Origin: Streptomyces spororaveus
GTDB lineage: Bacteria; Actinomycetota; Actinomycetes; Streptomycetales; Streptomycetaceae
Length of the DNA stretch: 64,000 bases
Assembly: GCF_016755875.1 (NCBI RefSeq)
Contig: NZ_BNED01000005.1
Coordinates: 7,639,501-7,703,500, forward strand
Direction of reading: 5' to 3'
Shown here: piece by piece, positions 17,428 to 25,782 of the stretch
Layout: each line of letters starts with the position of its first letter
How positions within the stretch are numbered: the first letter of the stretch is position 1
Notes under the pieces: model-generated
What the model was told of the DNA's origin: nothing
Databases searched by the model: none
What the model saw: only the letters and a program-made list of their open reading frames with translations
Translations under genes and position numbers: made by a program

Positions 17428-19944
17428 CTAGCGGCGCGCGTCCACCACGGCGAGGAGCTTCCCGCTGGTCGGGCTGCGGTCCAGCGACGCGCCGTCCACC
17501 ACCTCGACCACCAGCTCCAGCAGCCGCTCCACAACCGCCGAGCGAAGCTCCGGGTAGCCGGCCAGGAAGACCTCCCGCAGCCGCTCCGGATCCGTCGCCG
17601 CCGCCCGTTCCACCCGTACGGTCAGCCGCTCGCGCGCGCCGGCCGAGTCGAGCCGGACCTGCAACTCGCCGCGGTGGCCGCCGTGTTCCCCGGCCAGGTC
17701 CAGGAGACGGCGGTGATTGAGGAAGTACGTCGCCACCCGCATCACGTCGCCGGTGCGCCCCCGCAGCTCGAAGCGCGGCGCGTGCCGTCCGCACGGGCAG
17801 CGGCCGGGGACCTCCCGCCCCAGGTCGCCTATCACGTACCGGCCCAGGTGCTGGCCGCGCCGGGCGTGCGTGGTGAAGACCAGCCGGCCCGTCTCGCCTT
17901 CCGCCACCGGGCGGTCCTCGGCCAGGTCCAGGATCTCCATCGTGTGCAGGTCCGCGTGCAGGTGGTGGACGCCCCCGGAGCTCTCGGTGCACTGGTAGCC
18001 CAGCGGGCCGAGGTCGGTGCTGCCGTAGGTGATCGAGCGCACGACCTCGATGCCGAAGGCGTCCTTCAGGGTGCGCTGCTGCTCCTCGGTGAAGTGCTCG
18101 CCGCCGTAGAACACCTTGCGCAGGCCGCCGTACGCGCGCAGCGCGTCCGCCTCCGCGTGCAGCAGCTGCCACAGGTAGGAGGGCATGCCGAAGAGGGTGT
18201 CGGCCCCGTGGTCGATCAGCGCGCGCGCCGTCGCCCGGTGGTCCGGGCCCGCCGACAGCGGCAGTTGCACCCCGCCGAGCCGTTCCAGCACGGAGAAGAA
18301 GCTGATGAAGCTGCCGTACATCGAGCCGCAGTAGAACAGGTTGGCGGTGCGGTCCGAGGCCGGGTCGTAGCCGGCGGCCAGCAGGCCGCGGGCGGCGGCG
18401 TGCATCTGCGTGTCGTAGTCGTCGTAGCTGAAGACCGACAGCGCCGGCGCGCCGGTACTGCCGCCGCTGCGGAAGTACAGCTCGGCGTCGGCCCGCGTCA
18501 GCCGGCGGGCCGGCTCCTGCACGTCCTCCTTCCCCAGCAGCGGGCCCGCGGGACGCGGCAGCACCACCGGCCGGACCAGGTCGTCCAGGCAGGCGGTGGT
18601 GGCGAAGGCGGCCGGATCGGCCTGGACCGCGACGCGGCGGCTGTAGCGCTGCAGGGCGTAGACACCGTCGTGCGGTTCACCCGCGTAGCTCTCCAGCATG
18701 GCGCCGACCGGCGTGACCCGGGTGACGCCCGCCGCCAGGGCGGTGCGGGACAGCTCGGCGATGTCCGCCCGGCTGCCCGCGAGGCCCGCCGTCTGCAGGT
18801 AGCGGCGCATCGGGCGCAGGGTGGCGATCAGCCGCTTGCGCGGCAGCGGCTTGACCCACACGCTGCGGTGCAGCGGCGAGGCGGTCAGCGGGGACCGGGT
18901 GTCGGCCATGACCCGCCACGAGCCGTCCCTAGCGGCGAACACCCGCGTCAGGCCCAGGTGTTCCTCCAGCCGGGCCACCAGCTCCGTGGTGGTCAGCTCG
19001 GCCGCCTCCGCCGGGTCCGGCTCGCCCACCGGAGCCCCGGCCGCGGCCGGGGGCCGGGCGGCGAGGACCGCGGCGAAACGCCCGGCGAAACCGAAGACCT
19101 CGTCCTCGTCCTCGGTGTCGAGGTAGACCACCTGGGGGCTGGAACACGCCTCCTGCTCGTGCAGGCAGACGTCGTCCGCGAGGGCGTCGAGCGTGCGGGC
19201 GTCCGACCACGCGTCGGCCGTCAGGTACGCGAAGGAGATCCGGTGCCCCCACTCCACCAGCCGGCACCCGGCCGGCACGTGGGCCGCCACCCCTGCCACG
19301 GCCGCCTCCCCGCCCCAGACGGCGACGGCGTCCGCGGGCGCGCACATCAGGCGCAGCCACTCCTGCCGGGAGGAGGGGAAGCGCAGGACCACGATCCGCG
19401 CGGCCAGGGCGCCGCTGGGGTCCAGCGCCGCGAGCTCGGCCATCAGGTGCTGGGTCAGCAGGGTGTCGTCGCTGCTGGTCTTGAGCACATTGACGTTCCC
19501 CGCGAGGAGGCCCTCGACGATGCTCAGCGGCGCGACGGTCGCGGCATTGCCCGGCGCGATGTGGGCGACCAGACCGACGGGCGCCCACGCCTCGTAGACC
19601 GTCTCGCGCGGATCCGCCCGGTTCAGCCGGCCGGGAGCCGCGCCGCCGAGTTCCCGGCGCAGCTTGCGGGTCAGCTCCCGCCGGCCGAGGAGGCCGCCCA
19701 GCTCGGCCAGAACGGCCGGGTCCGCGCCCTCGGGCAGGTGCGCGGCGAGCCGGGCGTGTACGGGGTGGCCGGGGTCGCACAGGGCCACGGCGAGGGCGTC
19801 GCACGCGGCCAGCACGGTCTCGGTCTCCAGCACCTCGGCCAGCGCGGCCTCGACGGCGGCCGGCAGACCGGCGAGGCGCCGCCCGGCCTCCTCGTCGTCG
19901 ATGAAGGAGCCCTGCCAGTAGTGGTGGTGCACGTTCACGGTCAC
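17428..19944 (-). CDS. LuxC-like acyl reductase fused to a PaaK-like adenylate-forming domain
   Basis: An 838-residue fusion, last gene of a five-gene operon; GTG 19944 overlaps the previous stop (GTGA). Residues ~1-440 resemble LuxC, the NADPH-dependent reductase that turns an activated acyl group into an aldehyde: PGNAATVAPLSIVEGLL then NVNVLKTSSDD, and the catalytic Cys at about 267 in CLHEQEACSSPQ, as in LuxC. Residues ~450-838 resemble the PaaK/F390-synthetase group of adenylate-forming enzymes: RSGGSTGAPA (phosphate loop), KVFYGGEHFTEEQ, ITYGSTDLGPLGY, CPCGRHAPRFELRGR and GD. Neither part alone is unusual; the fusion is. It likely couples activation of a carboxylic acid to reduction of an acyl group. 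No luciferase genes are nearby. Confidence 0.85.
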   Translation of the reverse strand: MTVNVHHHYWQGSFIDDEEAGRRLAGLPAAVEAALAEVLETETVLAACDALAVALCDPGHPVHARLAAHLPEGADPAVLAELGGLLGRRELTRKLRRELGGAAPGRLNRADPRETVYEAWAPVGLVAHIAPGNAATVAPLSIVEGLLAGNVNVLKTSSDDTLLTQHLMAELAALDPSGALAARIVVLRFPSSRQEWLRLMCAPADAVAVWGGEAAVAGVAAHVPAGCRLVEWGHRISFAYLTADAWSDARTLDALADDVCLHEQEACSSPQVVYLDTEDEDEVFGFAGRFAAVLAARPPAAAGAPVGEPDPAEAAELTTTELVARLEEHLGLTRVFAARDGSWRVMADTRSPLTASPLHRSVWVKPLPRKRLIATLRPMRRYLQTAGLAGSRADIAELSRTALAAGVTRVTPVGAMLESYAGEPHDGVYALQRYSRRVAVQADPAAFATTACLDDLVRPVVLPRPAGPLLGKEDVQEPARRLTRADAELYFRSGGSTGAPALSVFSYDDYDTQMHAAARGLLAAGYDPASDRTANLFYCGSMYGSFISFFSVLERLGGVQLPLSAGPDHRATARALIDHGADTLFGMPSYLWQLLHAEADALRAYGGLRKVFYGGEHFTEEQQRTLKDAFGIEVVRSITYGSTDLGPLGYQCTESSGGVHHLHADLHTMEILDLAEDRPVAEGETGRLVFTTHARRGQHLGRYVIGDLGREVPGRCPCGRHAPRFELRGRTGDVMRVATYFLNHRRLLDLAGEHGGHRGELQVRLDSAGARERLTVRVERAAATDPERLREVFLAGYPELRSAVVERLLELVVEVVDGASLDRSPTSGKLLAVVDARR

Positions 19945-21125
19945 GCCATTCCCTTCATCAGTTCCGCCGCGGCCACCGCGCAGCTGCGGTTGCGGCTCAC
20001 CCCGGCACGGCCGTGCACGGTGAACCAGGGGGTCTCCAGCTCGCATCCGCACGCGCTGCCGGGCTGGAGGGAGGCGAGGTCGCCCATGACCACGCTCTGC
20101 GCCGGCACCGAGGTGATGTACGGCGACACGAGGTGCAGATAGCCCCGCTCCCCATAGGGCAGGGGTTCGAGCGTGCGGGTGGAGCGGATCGTCACCCGCG
20201 ACCAGACGGGGGCGTGCAGCCGGTGGTGGTCGCACTCGATGTACGGGATGCAGTGCTCCACCGACCCGAAGGTGTCCCGGATCCGCTCACCCGGGATGCC
20301 GAGCTGCTCGGTGACCAGGGAGTACAGCTCCTCCTTCTCGATGCGCCGGTCGGCATGGCCCTTCCAGCCGCCGCCCAGGACGACGAGGGAACCCTCGGGC
20401 AGGCGCAGCGGAGGCAGCCCCATGGCCCGCATCCGCTCCAGGGTGAAGAACAGGAAGGCGGGGAAGCCGAGGATGCGGACCGGGGCGTCCTCCCGCTCGA
20501 AGCGGCGCAGCGCGGAGATGCAGCCGAAGGGGTCGAACTCGTGCTCGCCGCCGGTGTTGCGCAGTGCGTAGGCGACGCTGCGCGCGGGGGCGAAGTCGCA
20601 CAGGTAGTTGTCGGTGAAGGCGGTCCCGAGATTCAGCGACGGGGCCGGCTCGTAGCTGTAGAGGAGGTAGTTGACCTCCTGGTCGGGGGTGATCCAGCCG
20701 TTGCGTTCGAAGATCCGGGCGACCATGCGCTGGGCGGAGCGGATGGTCCAGTGGTCGAAGAACATCTGCGACTTCTGGCCGGTGGTGCCGGAGGAGGTCA
20801 GGTGCAGCTCGACGTCCTCGCGGGGGATGGAGAGCACCTCGTGCCGCTTGAAGAAGTTCGCGTGGACGAGCGGTGTGCGGTACGGCTCGGCCGGGGGAGT
20901 GGCCTCGTACAGGGACCGGAAGAACGCGGAGCGCTCGGTGTGCCAGGCGTTGGTCTCCGCCATGGCCGCGGCGAACAGCTCGTCCTCCGCGGGTCCGAAG
21001 GCGTACGGGTCGGTCAGGTCGCACAGCTCCTGTACGTGCGGCAGCAGGGCCGGGTCGGGTACGGCGACCGGCGCGAGATGGGGGTTGGTGGGGTTCGTAG
21101 GGCTAGTGGGCTGAGTGGGGCTCAT
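19941..21125 (-). CDS. LuxE-like acyl-protein synthetase
   Basis: A 394-residue adenylate-forming enzyme of the LuxE type. The phosphate-binding loop SSGTTGQKSQ lies at 111-120; ending blocks include LVVLGGGWKGHADRR, DTFGSVEHC and a Cys near residue 382 in RNRSCAVAAAEL, the place where LuxE carries its acyl-thioester. Known role of LuxE: activate a fatty acid with ATP, hold it on Cys and pass it to LuxC for reduction. Here LuxC's relative is the next gene, overlapping by 4 nt, which strongly supports a working pair. Start MSPTQP overlaps the upstream GNAT stop (ATGA). The N-terminus is Pro/Thr-rich and probably disordered. Confidence 0.88.
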   Translation of the reverse strand: MSPTQPTSPTNPTNPHLAPVAVPDPALLPHVQELCDLTDPYAFGPAEDELFAAAMAETNAWHTERSAFFRSLYEATPPAEPYRTPLVHANFFKRHEVLSIPREDVELHLTSSGTTGQKSQMFFDHWTIRSAQRMVARIFERNGWITPDQEVNYLLYSYEPAPSLNLGTAFTDNYLCDFAPARSVAYALRNTGGEHEFDPFGCISALRRFEREDAPVRILGFPAFLFFTLERMRAMGLPPLRLPEGSLVVLGGGWKGHADRRIEKEELYSLVTEQLGIPGERIRDTFGSVEHCIPYIECDHHRLHAPVWSRVTIRSTRTLEPLPYGERGYLHLVSPYITSVPAQSVVMGDLASLQPGSACGCELETPWFTVHGRAGVSRNRSCAVAAAELMKGMA

Positions 21126-22267
21126 GGGGCAACCTCGGATGATGTGGGCAGGTGTGCCGACGCCCAGGCCGACACGTAGCAGTCCAGGTACGGCTGGAGG
21201 GGCGGTTCGACGGCGACGCCGCGGAAGTCGATCCGCTCGCTGGAACGCGACAGGACGGCGTAGTCGTGGAAGCCGTCGCCGTCCGCGCGCATGGCCGGGA
21301 AGAGGGCCCCGGCGACGAAGCCCTGGGCGAGGAACGCCGAGAGGGCCTCGTGGTGCGCGAGCGGCACCAGGGCTTCGACGTAGCCGGCGCCCGCGCGGGC
21401 CAGGGCCCGGGTGACCGGTTCGAGGTGGGCGGCCGCGGCGGCCGGGTCGGGGTGGGCCGTCAGCAGGCAGCCGTAGCCGCCGGCGCGGTTGAGGTAGGCG
21501 TAGACCTCGAACCGGCCGTCCTCGGGGGTCAGCAGCACGTTCGGGGTGTGCAGCGGGTAGAACCAGCCCCCGGCGCCCGGGAACCGTTCGCGGAAGCGGC
21601 GGCGGACGAAGGCCGGTGCCTCGATCACCTCCAGCCGTTCGACCGCCGCGTGCGGCGCGGGCGCCGGGAGCGGGCCCGCGGCGGCCCGGACCCCGGGGTA
21701 GCCGATGCCGAGTGCGGACTCGGCCGTGCGCAGCAACGGCAGCAGTGGGGCCGGTACTTCGGTGACCGGGATCCGGCGGTCGAGCACTCCGGCGGCGTGA
21801 CGCGCGTAGAGTGCGAGGCTTTCGCGGCTGCTGAGATCCACCGCGTTGGGCAGGATGCCCAGCGGGCGGAAGCCGTTGCGGGCGACGACGCGCTGCGGAC
21901 CGGCGCTGACGGTGCGCACGGTCGCGTACACCGAGTCCAGCCGGCCCGTGTCCAGCATCCCGGCGCACAGGGCCCCGGTCAGGGCGGCGGCCAGGCCCGC
22001 CGAGCGGTGCTCGGGGTGCACGGCGATGCCCTCCAGCCGGCCGGTGCGGCTGCCCGCCTCGCCGTGGATGGCGGCGGAGGCGGTCAGGGCCCCGGTGTCG
22101 GCGCAGCGGGTGACGAGCCACAGGGAGTGCGGGTCCGCGATGAGCCGGGCCATCTCGGCCGGGTCGGTGCCGAGGGCCACGGGGTAGTGCGGACCGTAGA
22201 CGGCGTAGTAGAGCTGGCGCAGTTCGGCGATGTCCGCGCGTACGGCCGGGGCGATCACAGGGCTCAT
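21122..22267 (-). CDS. GNAT family acyltransferase with C-terminal extension
   Basis: A 381-residue protein. Residues ~1-150 are a GNAT domain with the CoA-binding region LEGIAVHPEHRSAGLAAAL. From ~200 a second region (AFVRRRFRERFPGAGGWFYPLHTPNVLL, split here in two runs: AFVRRRFRERFP and GAGGWFYPLHTPN) runs to the end and looks like a degenerate second acyltransferase fold (FEVYAYLNRAGGYGCLL). It overlaps both neighbours by 4 nt (ATGA on each side). In this operon it may transfer an acyl group to or from the product made by the LuxC/LuxE pair. Acceptor unknown. Confidence 0.8.
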   Translation of the reverse strand: MSPVIAPAVRADIAELRQLYYAVYGPHYPVALGTDPAEMARLIADPHSLWLVTRCADTGALTASAAIHGEAGSRTGRLEGIAVHPEHRSAGLAAALTGALCAGMLDTGRLDSVYATVRTVSAGPQRVVARNGFRPLGILPNAVDLSSRESLALYARHAAGVLDRRIPVTEVPAPLLPLLRTAESALGIGYPGVRAAAGPLPAPAPHAAVERLEVIEAPAFVRRRFRERFPGAGGWFYPLHTPNVLLTPEDGRFEVYAYLNRAGGYGCLLTAHPDPAAAAAHLEPVTRALARAGAGYVEALVPLAHHEALSAFLAQGFVAGALFPAMRADGDGFHDYAVLSRSSERIDFRGVAVEPPLQPYLDCYVSAWASAHLPTSSEVAP

Positions 22268-23634
22268 CGCTCGCCTCCGGCGGGTGCGGCCGCGCCGGGA
22301 CCGGGCGTACGGGACCCGAGCAGGGCCAGCGCACACGCCGCGGGGAGCAGACCGGCGCCCTGGACGAGACAGAGCGTCTGCGGGGACACGAGGTCGCCGG
22401 CGGAACCGAACACCAGGGACGCCACCGGAAGGGAGGCGCCCAGGACGGCCTGCATCACGGCGAAGAAGCCGGGCTTGTCCGCCGTCGGCACCATCCGCTG
22501 GAACAGGGCGACGAAGCGGACGCTGACGGCCCCCGCGCACCAGCCGGCCACGGCCAGGCAGGCGGCGACGACCGGGCGCTGCGCGAACAGCCCGGGCAGC
22601 GCCAGGGCGAGGGCCATCAGACCCAGGCACCAGGCGCCGGCGACCGTGGGCCGCCCCGGAACGCGGCTGCCGGTGAACGCGCCGACGAGCGCACCGGTGC
22701 CCAGGGAGGCCTCCAGCAGGGCCACGGTGCCGCCTCCGCCGGAGAGGACCGAGCGGGTGTAGAGGGGGATGACGACGAACACGGCGGCGGTGAACAGGTT
22801 CGCCGCGGTGAAGCAGATCAGGATCCGCCGTACGGAGGGCAGTTCGGCCAGGATGCGGGTGAGCGGGCGGCGCCGGGCCGGTGCCGCCGGGACGGCCGCA
22901 CCGTCGGCGGCGTCCGCGCCGTCGTCCGCGAGGGTACGGAAGCGGGCGCTCGCGACGAGCACGGCCGCGCCGAGGTAGGCGGCCGCGCAGCCGGCGGCCA
23001 GCCCGGCCACGCCCGCCCGGTCGACGGTCAGGGCGCCGAGCAGCGCTCCCGACAGGCCGGCCAGGGACTGCGTGGACAGCTCGAAGCCGGTGGCCGTCTC
23101 GATGTCGGCGTCGTCGACGAGTTCGGGAACCGAGGTGGTCAGGCACGGGTCGAAGAACGCCTGGCACGTGGCCAGGGCGAGACCGGCGGCGTACACGGTG
23201 GTGAGCGGCAGGCCGCCGCCGTACGCCCACAGCGCCAGGGCGGCCGAGGCGGCCCCGGCCACGGCGGCCGCGGTACGCAGCACCGAGCGGTGCGCACACC
23301 GGGCGACGGCCCCGGCCACGACGGGCGCCAGGGCGACGGCCGGCAGCGTGCAGACCGCCATGAACAGCCCCGAGGCCAGCCCCTGGGCCTCGGGTACGGC
23401 GTAGGCGACGATCCACCAGGACACGCCGACCTGGAACATGCGCACGGCGGCCTGCGTGAGGACCTGGCCGAGCCATACGGCGCCGAAGGCGCGGTTGCGC
23501 AGGACCAGCGGAGCCCGCCGGTGGTCGGCCCCGGCCGGCGCGTCCGGCTGCGACTGCGACTGCGACTGCGACTGCGACGGCGACGGCGACGGCGTGTCGG
23601 CCGCGTCGGCCACGGGTGCGGGGGTCGCGCTCAT
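22264..23634 (-). CDS. MFS transporter of the lux-like operon
   Basis: A 456-residue, roughly 12-helix transporter. After a Ser/Pro/Gln-rich tail encoded by a hexanucleotide repeat, the membrane part begins NRAFGAVWLGQVLTQAAVRMF and contains GVSWWIVAYA, VALAPVVAGAVARCAHRS (motif-A-like loop) and FAVMQAVLGASLPVASL. It resembles MFS-3/enterobactin-exporter type proteins. Start ATG 23634 overlaps the upstream ligase stop (ATGA); the stop overlaps the GNAT start the same way. It presumably exports the pathway product or its precursor. Confidence 0.87.
   Translation of the reverse strand: MSATPAPVADAADTPSPSPSQSQSQSQSQPDAPAGADHRRAPLVLRNRAFGAVWLGQVLTQAAVRMFQVGVSWWIVAYAVPEAQGLASGLFMAVCTLPAVALAPVVAGAVARCAHRSVLRTAAAVAGAASAALALWAYGGGLPLTTVYAAGLALATCQAFFDPCLTTSVPELVDDADIETATGFELSTQSLAGLSGALLGALTVDRAGVAGLAAGCAAAYLGAAVLVASARFRTLADDGADAADGAAVPAAPARRRPLTRILAELPSVRRILICFTAANLFTAAVFVVIPLYTRSVLSGGGGTVALLEASLGTGALVGAFTGSRVPGRPTVAGAWCLGLMALALALPGLFAQRPVVAACLAVAGWCAGAVSVRFVALFQRMVPTADKPGFFAVMQAVLGASLPVASLVFGSAGDLVSPQTLCLVQGAGLLPAACALALLGSRTPGPGAAAPAGGER
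23549..23590. repeat. In-frame hexanucleotide tandem repeat in the MFS gene
   Basis: Five copies of TGCGAC followed by two of GGCGAC on the + strand. On the coding strand it makes a Ser-Pro/Ser-Gln run near the transporter N-terminus. Because the unit is 6 bp, copy-number change would lengthen or shorten the tail without a frameshift. Confidence 0.85.
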
Positions 23635-24914
23635 GCGGTCGGCCTCTCGTCGAGGACGCGGACGAGCTTGCCCGTGCGCGGGTTGACGGCGAGGTCGCGG
23701 TGGCGCGCCCACTCCACGGACAGCGGGTGCACGAACCCGGCACGCACACTGTCCGGATACAGGGGCCGTACCGTCTCCAGCTCCGCGACGACGGCCTCGG
23801 CCAGCGCCTCGCGGCCGCCCGCGGCCTGGCCGCGGGCGTCGTCACCGGGGGCCGTCGCCAGCCGCAGGACGAGCCCGTCCCGGCCGTCCCAGCGGCGGAC
23901 GACGAGCTGCATGCCGACCACCTGGCCCGCGGAGTCCGCCGCGGCCACGGCGTCCTGGGCGTCCTGCGTGTAGAGGGACACGGGGCCCACGCGCACACCC
24001 TCCTCGGCGCGCCCGAGGATCCTGAAGTGGCCCGGCCCGGTGCCGGTCCACTCGGCCCGGTCTCCGGCGGGGTAGCGGATGATCGGCATGAGGCGGCGGA
24101 AAAGGCTGGTGACGACGACCCGGCCGGGCCGCCCCGGTTCGGTGACGGGTTCCCCGGTGGAGTCGTCGAGGATCTCGACGACCGCGTACGGGGCGAACTC
24201 CCGGTGCACCCGGGCGTCGTGGCCGGACACCGGGCGGCCGAGCAGACCCGCGTCGACGCTGGCGTAGCCCACGGAACGGACCTCGGCGCGGGGGAAGGCG
24301 GCGGCCAGGAGGCGCCGTTGGTCGTCGAAGAGGGCCTCGCCGCCGAAGAGGAGCAACTCCACCGCGTCGAGCCGCGCACCCGACGAGACGACCTGCTCGG
24401 CGAGCCGGCACAGGGTGGTGGGCGTGCCGGTCAGTACCTGGGCGGCGAGTTCGCGCAGGGTGGGGATCGTCGACTCCAGGGGCGCGCCGCCGCCGATGGG
24501 CAGTCGGACGTTGTCCACGGGGGCGTGGGCGAGCGAGTCCAGGACGAAGAGGAAACTGGCGTACAGCTCCCCGGCGTAGAAGAGGTCGGCGACGCGATGC
24601 CCCGGGCGCAGGCCGGTGTCCACCAGCCCCTGGCCGAAGGCGGTGACGAACGTGCGCCACTCGTCGCGGGTGTAGACGGAGAACTTGGGGGACCCGGTGG
24701 TGCCGCCGGTCTTGTAGACGGTGGCCTCGCTGAGCGGGCCGGTCAGCACACGGCTGTCGTGCAGGGCGTTGGCCGCCCAGAAGTCCTGCTGGTCGACCAC
24801 CGGCAGGTCGGTGAGGCGGTCGACGTGCGGTGGGAGGGACGCGTAGAGGTCCCGGTAGTAGGGCGAGTTGTGGCGCGCGAAACGTATGAGGTCCGAGAGC
24901 TGCTGGGCGGACAT
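23631..24914 (-). CDS. PaaK-like adenylate-forming enzyme (first gene of lux-like operon)
   Basis: A 427-residue member of the phenylacetate-CoA ligase/F390 synthetase group. It has HNSPYYRDLY at the start, the phosphate loop KTGGTTGSPKFSVY (68-81), ELLLFGGEALFDDQ, RSVGYASVDAGLLG and a late RAEWTGTGPGHFRILGRAEE with the ATP-binding Asp/Arg region. Such enzymes activate aromatic or aliphatic acids as acyl-AMP, then load CoA or a protein. It opens the operon; AGG and AAAGG lie upstream of ATG 24914. With the adenylation domain fused to LuxC and the LuxE protein, the operon encodes three acid-activating units, suggesting two or more different acids are handled. Confidence 0.85.
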   Translation of the reverse strand: MSAQQLSDLIRFARHNSPYYRDLYASLPPHVDRLTDLPVVDQQDFWAANALHDSRVLTGPLSEATVYKTGGTTGSPKFSVYTRDEWRTFVTAFGQGLVDTGLRPGHRVADLFYAGELYASFLFVLDSLAHAPVDNVRLPIGGGAPLESTIPTLRELAAQVLTGTPTTLCRLAEQVVSSGARLDAVELLLFGGEALFDDQRRLLAAAFPRAEVRSVGYASVDAGLLGRPVSGHDARVHREFAPYAVVEILDDSTGEPVTEPGRPGRVVVTSLFRRLMPIIRYPAGDRAEWTGTGPGHFRILGRAEEGVRVGPVSLYTQDAQDAVAAADSAGQVVGMQLVVRRWDGRDGLVLRLATAPGDDARGQAAGGREALAEAVVAELETVRPLYPDSVRAGFVHPLSVEWARHRDLAVNPRTGKLVRVLDERPTA

Positions 24915-25511
24915 GAGCCTTTGCCTGGATGACGGGAACGGGAACGGGGCCGGGAGACCGGGCGGGACGCGGCGAGAGCGTGAAGGCGCCTGCGCGATCG
25001 GGCCGGTGTGAACGGGGGACCCCCCGGCGCCCCCGCCTCCCTCTGTGGCACGCCGAAAGCTGACGCGCAGTCATGATGATGAAACATCAGTGCCCAGATC
25101 GCCAAATTGGCCGAGGATTTCCGGACACTGGGACCGGATTCAACAGTTTTTCCGGTAAAGCCTGCGCTGCCGCCGGCGTCGGCGCGGGTGCCGGGGGGCT
25201 CCGCCCGTTCGTCACGCGGCCGGGCGGCCGGGGTGACCGGAGGAGACCCGGCGCCCCGGAACGGGAGAGCCGTCGATGTGCCGCCCGTGGATGTTCGAAT
25301 TCATCTGTCGGTGTGCGGATCCGGGGTATCCGTAAATTCCGTAATTCTCTGCTTCCGCTGTGCTGCGGCTCCGCGACTGGCTATTGTTTCCTTGTTACAC
25401 CCTCTGGGTCGGTGGCGTTCTGCTGCTGCCCTTCGGTGCGCTGCCGCAGTGCCGCGACGTGCCGAAGGTCCGCGGCTGCGGACCGGTCCCCGAGGTGAGG
25501 GAAGGGGTGCC
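24915..25511. promoter_or_regulatory. Upstream region of the lux-like operon (no gene assigned)
   Basis: 597 bp without a convincing gene. It is less G+C-rich than its surroundings. It holds TGATG-AAA-CATCA (25077-25089) and two direct copies of TCCGTAA nine bases apart (25329-25335 and 25338-25344). The same TTCCGTAA core recurs in the palindrome at 25783. The operon promoter should lie here on the minus strand, but I cannot fix its -10/-35. One frame is open on the + strand across much of it, but its composition is not gene-like before 25512. Confidence 0.45.
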
Positions 25512-25664
25512 GTGAAGGACCCTGATGAAGCAGGCGGCAGGTCGCCCAGGCGTGGTCAACTACGCCGGTTGGCGGCCCGGGCCCGGTGGGCGGCGCGCGG
25601 CGTCGTCCCGATCGTGGCCTTGCTGGCCTACAGCGCACAGCTCGTGCGCGCCCTTCGGGGGTAG
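25512..25664 (+). CDS. Small (50-aa) basic protein with C-terminal hydrophobic segment
   Basis: A short frame starting at GTG 25512 with GAAGGGG just upstream and stopping at TAG 25664, three bases before a perfect 11-bp terminator hairpin. The protein starts VKDPDEAGG, is rich in Arg in the middle (RRGQLRRLAARARWAARG) and ends with one likely membrane-inserting segment (VVPIVALLAYSAQLV). I do not recognise it. The ribosome site, terminator and third-position G/C support a real gene. It is divergent from the lux-like operon, so it might be a small partner or regulator of it; that is a guess. Confidence 0.5.
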   Translation: MKDPDEAGGRSPRRGQLRRLAARARWAARGVVPIVALLAYSAQLVRALRG

Positions 25665-25667
25665 CCG

Positions 25668-25696
25668 CCCCGGACGTGTGCTCACCACGTCCGGGG
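25668..25696 (+). terminator. Terminator hairpin of the small gene
   Basis: CCCCGGACGTG-N7-CACGTCCGGGG, perfect 11-bp arms, starting directly after the small gene's stop codon. Confidence 0.8.
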
Positions 25697-25782
25697 GGCT
25701 GTCCCCGGGGTTCGGCCCGTCGCGGCGCAGATGCCGCGTCGGGCCTTCGGTGTGCGCGCCCGGTGGCGCGCGTCCTTCGAAT

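Noticed and set aside
14462..18172. Long minus-strand frame opposite the secreted multidomain protein
   Set aside because: Gly/Val-rich composition with no domain, fully overlapped by a supported gene.
23549..23590. Possible CRISPR-like repeat
   Set aside because: Units are only 6 bp with no spacers and lie inside a coding sequence.
17428..24914. A complete lux bioluminescence operon
   Set aside because: No LuxA/LuxB luciferase or flavin reductase is present; only LuxC- and LuxE-like parts occur.
25107..25511. N-terminal extension of the 50-aa gene (starting at 25107)
   Set aside because: The added part has no gene-like codon bias and GTG 25512 has a better ribosome site.
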